Part shown: positions 11,046 through 19,149 of the stretch, in pieces
Numbering within the stretch: the stretch's first letter is position 1
Layout of the letters: each line of letters starts with the position of its first letter
Assembly (NCBI GenBank): GCA_946122785.1
Contig: CAMGYJ010000006.1
Location: 51,852,066 to 51,916,065 of the forward strand
DNA from: Linum tenue
Taxonomy: Eukaryota; Streptophyta; Magnoliopsida; Malpighiales; Linaceae
DNA length: 64,000 nt
Direction of reading: 5' to 3'
Notes under the pieces: generated by a model
The model's database searches: none
The model's input: the letters and a program-made list of their open reading frames with translations, nothing else
Told to the model about the DNA's origin: nothing
Made by a program: the position numbers and the translations under genes

Positions 11046-12203
11046 TTTGCTTGTCCCCAAGCAAACCTAACTCAAACCAATGCAACTCTCCAGACCTCTA
11101 TAGCAACAAACAACCTCGATCGTAGGTAGAGGACTTCCTAGATCATTTAGCAACTTACGAGGTCAACCGGCGCACAAGTCATCTCATAGCTTCTTCGGCG
11201 AGAGCACTAGTCTCGAGTCAGCATCATGGCAAACAGTGAACAGAGGACAAATGAATCGTGGATGAAGAGACTCGCAAAAACAAAAGATCATGGACTCACA
11301 TTTTTCAAGGTGCTCGATTTCCTTCTTGAAGATGGTTGGAACCCCTTTTCTTTCTTCTTTTTGCTTGTTTTTCTGTTTTTCTGTTTTTCTTTCTTCAAGG
11401 GTTCCAACCTGTTTTTGCAGAAAACGGGGGCTCCCACCTAGCAAAGGTTTTGCGGGAGCCCGGCTCTTACCGGCCATGCCAGGAGCAGTTGTCTCGAGCC
11501 TCGTGCGGGGGAAAGACATGTAAGGGGGCTGGAGGTAGTAGGTGGAAATTGGGAACGGATTCCCGTCTCCCCTTACACACTTTCGCCCTATTCGCACGGG
11601 AGACGTCATTTAAAAGCACATTTTCGAGCACCTGTTATAATCAAAACATGATACAAGAGTCCATGACAGGCAGAGAGTCCACAACACCACACAATTCAAG
11701 GGTCCTAAGATCACTAATTCACTCAATCAACCAACACACTATGAAGAAGAAATGAGACGTCTTAAATGCATCAACATCCTCCATAGTGCTACACTACCTC
11801 CCTAGGTTGCAAATCACTACAGAGACTGTCAATTCAAAGCATACTGAGCAGGCAATTGCAGGGAACACGTACTTGGAGCCCTCAAATTCAAAAATTTGGA
11901 CAGTGGACTAGGCTCCAAGCACACAAACAGATCTAATAACTTACCCGCATACATAATCGAACATTCCCCCACACTTAAGCACGACATTGTCCTCAATGGA
12001 GGAAAGATAAGGAGGGTAGAACGAAGTTACCAGATCAAGGGTGAATGATGATGGACGGGGCAGGCGGTGCATTCCAGGAAGAGAGAGTAATCAGAACACA
12101 AACACCACACAAAATCTCACAAAGGTGGAGTTATTGACTCTAAAATCAAATAACAAAACTGACTCGACCGAGGAGAAATAGAGAAAGAAATGCAAACCGA
12201 CTG
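11046..12203 (-). other. 3' non-coding region of the Tat-like element with a second polypurine tract
   Basis: No convincing gene. The stretch holds a T-rich tract (11340-11400) and the second purine tract at 11963-11980 (minus GCTTAAGTGTGGGGGAAT). It is followed by CATTGTCCTCAATGG, a sequence also found beside the LTR at 31790-31803 and at 61830-61845. Confidence 0.6.
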
Positions 12204-12221
12204 GTTGGGTTGCCTCCCAAC
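12204..12221 (-). repeat. GTTGGGAGGCAACCCAAC palindrome after the ORF
   Basis: The motif lies about 40 bases past the stop of the single ORF, matching its place after pol in full Tat/Athila-like elements. Confidence 0.7.
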
Positions 12222-12258
12222 AAGCGCTTCTTTCACGTCGTGAGCCGGACGATGGCTC

Positions 12259-13449
12259 CTAAGTTTCGGTCCACCCCAAAACCTCCTTGAAGTTGAGGTT
12301 CTCGTCGATGAGGTGGAGTCTCAAGTCACGAGCATGTGGTGCGGCAGGTGATGAAGGCTCGTGCACTCGATGCAGATGAAGTCTCCACCCTCGAGACCTC
12401 TTCTTCTCTTCTCTCGTCTCATTGCCCCAAACCAGATATGACAACATCGATTGACCAACATCGCGTCCACCAAGAGGGACCGATGTCGATGTGGCCTTGG
12501 TCTGGCAAAGAGACACTGCAAATGGGTCCTTGCTCAGCAATTCCTCGAAGTTTGGTGGGGATATCAAAAGTAACTCATGGCCGGTGCAAGCCTCTTCCAC
12601 CTTAACTCCGTCCTCAGCCTGGACACCAATTGCTTCTTCAACCCCCCTTTCTTCTTCATGTGGTATCACCCCTGGGAAATTATCAAGAACTCCTCCTGCT
12701 TCACTTTCGTCATCCTCCACAACTTCTTTCTGCACCCTTTCTTGCTCTTCTTCTTCTAGCACGGATTGGAGAGCAAGTTGCCAAGCAATTTCTTTCATGA
12801 GATCTTCTTGCATCTCCTCACTCATGCCCGCCTCTTCAAAGCTCAGTGTGGGATGTGGGAAGGTGTGGTCGGATATGATAGGACATTCCTGATCATGATC
12901 ATCACGAGAGCTCTCCGTGACAACTTCAGTGTGCTCCACAATGTCCTTGTAGCCTTCTTCTTCCTCCTCCTCTTCTAGTATGGTAGGAGAAGGGTGATCT
13001 GGAGCAGGTTGTGCACAAGATCGCTCAAGATCATCGACGCTCTTCTTAAGGCTCAGGAGGATCTCCTCTGTTTCACGATAGGCCTGGACACAATGATCCA
13101 TCCTGGAGCATGATCTCTCACAGTCTCGAGCAAACTGCTCCATGAGAAGCCTCAATTCATAGTTTGGATATGGCTGTGGAGTGTAGCATGGCTCTGCAGA
13201 ATGGCCCGTAAAGGCCGCCATGGGTAACTCCAGCTCCAATGGCCCCTCTGGTTGTGGGAGAAATTCTTCTCGATAAGGAGGTTGTTCTTGATATGCCCAG
13301 GGGTCTGATTGTTCTCCGTAGAAAGGGGGTTGGTACTGGAACCCGGATCCATAGTCTTCTCCTCCTTGATTGCTCCAGGGGGTCTCGGGGTAATACCACT
13401 CGGACGGTGGTGGATACCCCCAATGATTGGAGAAGCCATGAGGATCCAT
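12259..13449 (-). CDS. 396-residue protein of the Tat-like non-autonomous element, function unknown
   Basis: The frame is open from the ATG at 13449, about 110 bases after the primer site, where gag would start. The N-terminus (residues 1-75) is rich in Tyr, Trp, Pro, Gln and Gly (GYPPPSEWYYPETPW, YQPPFYGEQ), a low-complexity stretch of prion-like make-up. A helical, coiled-coil-like part follows (about 95-155, ELRLLMEQFARDCERSCSRM) and then a long acidic region with EEEEEEE. The C-terminus has ARDLRLHLIDENLNFKEVL. No zinc knuckle, protease or polymerase motif is present. It may be a divergent structural protein that helps RNA packaging; this is inference. The intact frame in a young element suggests selection or recent origin. 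Confidence 0.75.
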   Translation of the reverse strand: MDPHGFSNHWGYPPPSEWYYPETPWSNQGGEDYGSGFQYQPPFYGEQSDPWAYQEQPPYREEFLPQPEGPLELELPMAAFTGHSAEPCYTPQPYPNYELRLLMEQFARDCERSCSRMDHCVQAYRETEEILLSLKKSVDDLERSCAQPAPDHPSPTILEEEEEEEGYKDIVEHTEVVTESSRDDHDQECPIISDHTFPHPTLSFEEAGMSEEMQEDLMKEIAWQLALQSVLEEEEQERVQKEVVEDDESEAGGVLDNFPGVIPHEEERGVEEAIGVQAEDGVKVEEACTGHELLLISPPNFEELLSKDPFAVSLCQTKATSTSVPLGGRDVGQSMLSYLVWGNETREEKKRSRGWRLHLHRVHEPSSPAAPHARDLRLHLIDENLNFKEVLGWTET

Positions 13450-13561
13450 GATTCAGATCTGCACCAACAAAAACAAAAACACCCAAGTGAAAAGCAAGGG
13501 TGGAAAAGAAAAGAAAAACGCTAAAGTAACAAACTTCTGCCTTTCCTAATACTCTAGAAAG

Positions 13562-13579
13562 TCCCCGGCAACGGCGCCA
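13562..13579 (-). other. Primer binding site, tRNA-Asp type
   Basis: The plus strand reads TCCCCGGCAACGGCGCCA, which equals the 3' end of plant tRNA-Asp. The minus strand is its complement, six bases from the 5' LTR. Athila/Tat elements commonly use this tRNA. Confidence 0.85.
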
Positions 13580-13585
13580 AAAACT

Positions 13586-14922
13586 TGACTCGCTAAAACA
13601 CAACTCCTAACAATGGCCAAGTGTAACCAATGAAAGGGACTGCAGTATAGTGGCTCAAGTAATAAATATCGAATCCACGGGTCTCTAGAGTTACTATTAC
13701 TGAGCTTCAGTTCATTATCTAGCAAAACAGATTAAGATGAAAGAACTAAAACTACTCTAGCAAACTACAGTTAAAGTTAATCTAATTACAGGTTGGGAAC
13801 TCACTTAGGTATGATTCCCCCTAGCCACTAGCCAGATTAACGATCGATGATCTCTAACTTGTTTCACTTTCATTCACAATGCGGAGAATCCTTGACTAGA
13901 CCTTGAGTCTCGACTAAAGGAACAAGGCCCTCTTGAGTCAATTGCCTAGAGGGACGTATCCTTCTCTAGAACAATCGATCAAGGCGTTCTGAACTAGACT
14001 CCCTCTATCGAATGAGGTTCTCAATCGATACAAAGCAGTGAATCAACCCTCGACTAAAGCAATCGATCCACTACTATCAATCTATGGTGCTCTATTGACC
14101 TAATCAGGTATTCGCTCTCATAGGATCAAAGCAGAATCAATAATCTCGACTAAAGCAGAATTGAATCGTGAAAACGTGCATAGATTGAATATGAACTCAA
14201 GATTATCAAGTCAGAGTACTCATACAATCATCCAATCAAACAAACATGGCTAGGGTTCCTCAAAACCTAAGTGAAGGGAAGTTACTCCATAGAGAAGAGA
14301 GAGACTGCAGTAAGAATCTTCAGATGATCAGTCTTCAAGTCCGGGCTTGATTCCCGAGCTCCAATGGCGAAGAAATCCTCCAAAATAGCTCCAAGAATGT
14401 TCCCAAGTCGCTCTCTCTCTCTCTAGGGTTCGTCCCTTGGGTGTTTGGGATCCAAAACCCAGCTCTCCCCTCTGTTTGGCTCGGAATCCGCTTTAAAACC
14501 AGACTTTCCCGAGTTGCACGGCCAGGTGCACGGCCGTGCACTACACAATTCTGGCCGTGCACCCCTAAAACGCACCGTATCAATTATTCGGCCTTTATCC
14601 ACCTTGCACGGCCAGGCGCACGGCCGTGCAATCTTTAGGGTCTGGCCGTGCATGGCCTCGGCATGAGGTGCACGGCCAAATGGCTCAAGTGCACGGCCGT
14701 GCAGCCTCCCAGCTCTGCCCGTGCACTCCCCAAACAACTCGCCCTTCGTCCGTCCTTCGTCCAATCGACCCCAGACTCGCTCCTAAGCCTTCATTCACGT
14801 ACTAGGACCTGAAATATCACAAACAAGCACAACCTAGCGTGAAATCGGCCTTAAACACGAGAATCAACATCTCAAACGGAGTAAGAACAGGGGTAAAAAC
14901 ATGTGTAAATAACGGTCTATCA
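13586..14922 (-). repeat. 5' LTR of the Tat-like element
   Basis: Near-identical partner of 9691-11025. It carries the same TGCACGGCC word array (about 14514-14733) upstream of the minus-strand TATA-like site. Confidence 0.94.
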
Positions 14923-14953
14923 CTAACACGGTTTAAGTAACCGCAATAGTAGA

Positions 14954-16930
14954 AGGCTCGTGGAGATTTGATTTCGTCACGACCAAGATTCTAGTTCGTC
15001 ACCATTGAGATTTGAGTTCGTCGAGTGATTCCAACTGTCAACGATTCTGGTCGAAAGGTGATTCTGCTCCTTAGAACTACATCAAATCCTAGATACCGAG
15101 ATTCGCGTCGTCACTGCTAGCAGTGTGCACCGGCCTAGTCTGCATCAGCGAAACCGAGAGTTTGACCGAACTACACCAACCAAATATAATATGGCTCGGT
15201 CATTGGTCCCATAAATTTTATAAGTATTGGAGAAAAATAAACCTGACCAAAGCGGACCGAATGCATTGTTGGTTTGGTCCTTGATCCTAATATGTCTTTC
15301 ACTATTGGACCATGGTTCTCCTCATATTGGTATGGACCGGACCATTGCACACCCTTAGAATTGAATTAAATTAAAATACTCCTTTGGAACCATATATAGA
15401 ATATCAAAAGTATTTTTATGTGTTTCTATTCTATGCATTAGCTCTTTTATAAGATCTCGTTGATGAACCCTTTTGTGGCTTCTCAACGTACTGATACTAT
15501 CGAACCATAAAATATCAAATAACCAGCATATGCTACTAGCGTTGCAATCAAATTCTTGTCGACGTTCCTCATACTGCATAAATTGGCGCCAAATAATATA
15601 TGTAAAATTAATTTAGTTAATAAATGAGGGTAATTATGTCATTTTATTATAATTAGTAAATACTTGTGGAATTCATTTGGAAATTCCATATCAATTCCTC
15701 GGAATTGCTATAACTTGTTTCAATTCCGTAGAATTCAAAATTTAGAATTGAAAATGAATTCTTTTAAATACCAAATACAAAAGGTTTTCATTTCAAAATG
15801 AATTCCTCAAATTTATGGAATTCATTCATACCAAACGGTATGTTAAAAACCACTACTAATAACAATTAAATCACTCCATGAAATTTAAAATAGCTACTAT
15901 ACCCACCAAAACCACCATAATTTAACTAGTAGGACCTTTTCAACAATTTTGTTTATGCATCAAATCTCTATGGAGAGAGAAAATAGATATTGAAAATTTT
16001 AATTTATTCTAATTTTCTAAAATACCTAATATACTCCACATAACACACCACTGTCAGAATCACCTAAAAATAATGAACGGCAATTAGAGCAATTAGAATA
16101 GTGCTAAATTCAAATACGAAAGAAAAGTGGTATACCCAAAGCCCACCCAATTATCCAAATACAATCCAATGGTAACCATATACTCTCTTTGAACTTAATT
16201 ATCTAGTTGAATTATCAAAAAAAAAAAAAAAAAATCTAGTTGAAACAGGTTGGGTGGGTGAGGTGGATCAGACCATGACCTAGAAATAACTAAACAGTTT
16301 AACAAAACCTCTATCAGTTCGACCAAAGTCGGGCTCCAAAATTAATTCCACAAAACTAGTGGTCTAACCATAAGAGAGAGAAGAAGAGAGAGGGAGGAGA
16401 TGGTGGGTGGGTCATGAGGGTATGTATGTGTTTTTTCAGGAGGTTAGTTTCTAATATGTACCTGTAAAGTAAATTTTATTTTAGTCCTTAAATTTTAAAT
16501 TATTATTTTATTTGTATATATATGGTGGTTTCTGCGGTATCTCGATTGAAATTCGGGGTACCACATAACTTAAGTATGAAAACGCTATTTAGACATCGAA
16601 TTAGCAGGATTTTTGGGTATTACTATGCCCTCACCCTTAATGAGTGAACCCTAGGTCCTAACTATCTAAATCATAAAGACATAAACTATATACCCTAAGA
16701 TGGTGCATTCACTTTTTTGCCTATATTTGGACGAATCATAACCGTCGATCATTGTTTGTAATTAAATTGATCTTGGGGTATAAGAGATAATTAAGACCTA
16801 GATTTTGATCTTTAAGGGTTAGAGTTTAGTATCATATCTGAAAGATCAATCAATTCAAGGTGTGGATAGTGTTTTCATACTCAAGGTATGCGGTATCACG
16901 GATTTCACCCTGAATACCATAGAACTCACC
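14954..16930. other. AT-rich intergenic stretch with old transposon ends
   Basis: The first part continues the insertion site of the copia-like element. GTGTGCACCGGCC (15125) and GGACCATTGCACACCCTTA (15341-15359) resemble inverted hAT ends, but no clear target duplication was found. 15650-15850 repeats GGAATTC and GAATTC words. A run of about 19 A lies near 16219-16237. No gene is recognised. Confidence 0.45.
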
Positions 16931-17368
16931 GAGCTAAATTACACGTTTGGTCACTCAAATTATACAAATATTTCATGTTTGCCACCCAAATTACTTTTCT
17001 TTCTTATTCGCCACTAACTTTATGAATCGTTTCACCGTTAGTCATGGACAGTCCGACTCCGTTAAATTTTTCCTATGTGGTAGTCAACTATAAAGTTTGA
17101 CCGTTAAATAGATAACGTGAATATTAAAAAAAAAAAAATATATTTTTCCACCTCAACGTTACACCTACTTTGTCTAAATGGTTTATCATATTAATTACTT
17201 AATAAAAATTAATTAAATTTAAAAATTTAATTATCCAATTTCACCATTGGGTAATTAATTCGCGAGAATTACCGGAAAAAAAAAAATTAATTCGCGAGTA
17301 TTGGTTGGAAACAATCACCTGCGATTTCGAGACTTTTGCTGATACGCGACAGTTCTGACTTCTGAGCA

Positions 17369-17599
17369 ATGCTCTTAACCCTGTCGCCACCATCTGGAGA
17401 CTCGTCTCTACGGATAACTACTTTAAGCGCTCCTGGAGCTGATATGAACACAGACCAAGAGCAAACCTTCTGGACGATCTGCGAGAGAAATAGCTTGAAG
17501 GATGAGGCTGCGGAGCTTGACAAGCGAGAGAAAAGCGCTCTGTTGTTCGAGAAGCCGTTGGAGATGCTTACGCTTGCTGCAGAGAAAAAAACATTCTGA
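17369..17599 (+). other. Unrecognised 76-residue frame inside the Pack-MULE
   Basis: The frame starts MLLTLSPPSGDSS and has a charged helical C-terminal half (NSLKDEAAELDKREKSALL). It may be a second captured host fragment. The family is not recognised and no splice or expression evidence is seen. Confidence 0.25.
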
Positions 17600-17763
17600 T
17601 GGATCCCATCCTTGATTGGATAAAGAGAGAGTAAGAAGAAAAAGCCTTTTTCAGATATCCACCCACTTATATAATGAATTGTTCTTGTATTATGCCAAGT
17701 AACTATAGCCAGGTTGAATAATTTAGAATCTGATGGAAACTAGGTCTCCATCGCCTTTTTAAT

Positions 17764-18045
17764 TTCTCTTCGAACAGCGATCGGGAAGATCGCAGTAGTC
17801 CACAGAGACGAGGAGCTGAGGCCACGAGCAATAGCGGCAGCGCTGGCGGCGGAGGGGGTAAGCTAGTGATGGTGGACGGGGAGACGGAGATGGAGACACT
17901 GTTGCAGGCATTTCTGGGTTCGAGCTGCGAAGGGAGCATCGTGTAGAAGGCGGTGCCCGCAGACGGGATGGCGTTCGCCGTGAGAAGGATCGGGGAGATT
18001 AGCGGTGGAGCGGTTGGGAAGGGAATGAAGGAATTTGAAGGGTAA
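17764..18045 (+). pseudogene. Captured LRR receptor-like kinase fragment (At4g37250-like)
   Basis: The frame reads GGGGGKLVMVDGETEMETLL, then FLGSSCEGSIV, a TAG stop (17944-17946), KAVPADGMAFAVRRIGE and MKEFEG. This is the juxtamembrane stretch and start of the kinase domain of plant LRR receptor kinases with the VDGE-x-E(L/M)ETLL motif and AVRRIGE. The stop replaces the Tyr of the usual IVYKAV or IMYKAV. The sequence ends at GG|GTAAGT, which looks like the donor of the next intron, so genomic DNA rather than mRNA was copied. It is too short and broken to make a kinase. Confidence 0.72.
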
Positions 18046-18383
18046 GTGAACCAACAACATCAACTCGCTTCTCCTCACTAATAACTAATTTTTTTAATTT
18101 ATTAATTTTTATCAAATAATTAATATGATAAATCACATAGACTTATTCAATGATGAGGCGGAAAATAAATATTTTTTATTTTTTTTTCTAAATTTCCACG
18201 TCACCTACTTAATGGTCAAATTTATAGTTGACTACCACTTAGGACAAATTTAACGGAGCCTCACGGCCGGTGACTAACGGTGAAACGATTCATATAGTTA
18301 GTAGCGAATGAGAAAGAAAAGTAATTTGAATGACAAACATGAAAGATTTATATAATTTGAGTGACCAAACGTGTAATTTAGCC

Positions 18384-18781
18384 GAACTCACTATATATAT
18401 ATATATATTAAAATATAAAACGACTCAAACAGATAGAATCACATAAAATAATTGAACCTCAAACCACTTATTTGATCTAAACACTTAAACCGTTTTAATA
18501 ACCTTGCAATTTAACATCAAACGAAGGAAACAAAATTCAGGAACAAGGCACTCTATCAAAATAAAATAATGAAGCAAAAATCAAAATAAAATAAAATAAA
18601 TTGAGAGAAATTGAGAAAGAGAAAGATGGACAGCTGAGCTGACAGAAGCCCGTCGGTTGGATTGGATATTTTGGGTGGTTTACTCTCTGTTCCCATGACG
18701 ACAGAGCAAAAGAGGAAAACTAGAAACTAAAAACAAAAACAAAGAAGAAAAGTTTCCCTGGTTCCATACGGATTGGGTTTG
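18384..18781. other. AT-rich upstream region of the cysteine oxidase gene
   Basis: This holds a short AT repeat (18396-18410) and A-rich sequence. No gene is seen. With the CT-rich leader that follows it is likely promoter DNA. Confidence 0.45.
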
Positions 18782-18792
18782 GCCCCTGGTTT
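18782..18792 (-). promoter_or_regulatory. Hypoxia-responsive promoter element (HRPE) match
   Basis: The minus strand reads AAACCAGGGGC, an exact match to the consensus AAACCA(G/C)(G/C)(G/C)GC that group VII ERF factors bind in hypoxia-induced plant promoters. It lies 358 bases before the ATG of the cysteine oxidase gene. Orientation is reversed with respect to the gene, which is tolerated by many such elements. Binding itself is not shown. Confidence 0.6.
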
Positions 18793-19149
18793 TGCCATTC
18801 CTTCCATACAGTCCTTCCCCCCATTACCATGTTCTCCATCACCTGCCGTTTCCCCCTTACCTTCTTCCTTTATATTCTTCTTCCACCGCCATTTCCAACT
18901 TGGTTATATCCATTTTCCAATCCTCCTACCCCCTTTTCTCGATTCCAGAGCCAAAATCCCCAGTTTCTTCTATCTCTAACCAGAATTCCATTCCCCACTA
19001 GCTTGACCCACTCCAAAGTTGCAGTCTTTAATCTCCCCCTCCTTCTGGGTTTCGCGTTCCCAATCAACCCTTTACTTCTGAGATTTGGGTTTGTTGTCGG
19101 AGAAGGAGAAAGCACCCGTTTTTTCCCTCCGTTTTAGCTAGCAACTGTA
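18793..19149 (+). promoter_or_regulatory. CT-rich leader of the cysteine oxidase gene
   Basis: A pyrimidine-rich stretch (many TTCC, CCTTT and CTTCTTCC blocks) runs up to the ATG. Such tracts are common around plant transcription starts and in 5' leaders. The exact start site cannot be placed. Confidence 0.45.

Larger units (their letters stand above)
9691..14922 (-). mobile_element. Young Tat/Athila-like non-autonomous LTR retrotransposon with one ORF
   Basis: Two LTRs of 1335 and 1337 bases (9691-11025 and 13586-14922) begin TGACTCGC and end GGTCTATCA. Only about ten differences are seen by eye, which suggests recent insertion. The target duplication CTAAC is at 9686-9690 and 14923-14927. 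The primer site matches tRNA-Asp, and a polypurine tract adjoins the left LTR, so transcription runs right to left. The interior has a single long frame (12259-13449) and no protease, reverse transcriptase or integrase. Enzymes must come from another Tat-type element. Confidence 0.94.
7728..14948 (-). mobile_element. Copia-like non-autonomous LTR retrotransposon, split by a nested element
   Basis: The LTRs begin TGTAGAATTTGATAAC and end GTAACCGCAA(C/T)A on the plus strand. The left one is 7728-8063. The right one is 9461-9690 continued at 14923-14948, interrupted by the Tat-like element. A 5-base target duplication GTAGA sits at 7723-7727 and 14949-14953. TGGTATCAGAG (minus, 9450-9460) is the usual initiator-Met tRNA primer site of copia elements, and a GAGGGGGAG tract (minus, 8064-8075) marks the other LTR. 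The element therefore points left. Its 1.4 kb interior (8064-9449) shows no gag or pol motif, so it must rely on another element's proteins. Confidence 0.9.
16931..18383. mobile_element. Non-autonomous MULE carrying gene fragments (Pack-MULE)
   Basis: The ends GAGCTAAATTACACGTTTGG and CCAAACGTGTAATTTAGCC are inverted. The similarity extends for roughly 230 bases on each side, including GTTAGT...CGTTAAATTT and the GTCAACTATA stretch. Flanks are GAACTCACC (16922-16930) and GAACTCACT (18384-18392), a 9-base duplication with one change. The middle holds a receptor-kinase fragment and an unrecognised frame at 17369-17599. No transposase is present. Confidence 0.82.

Noticed and set aside
15125..15359. 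Small hAT element with ends GTGTGCACCGG and CACACCCTTA
   Set aside because: The ends are only loosely inverted, and no 8-base duplication could be found, so it is noted but not called.
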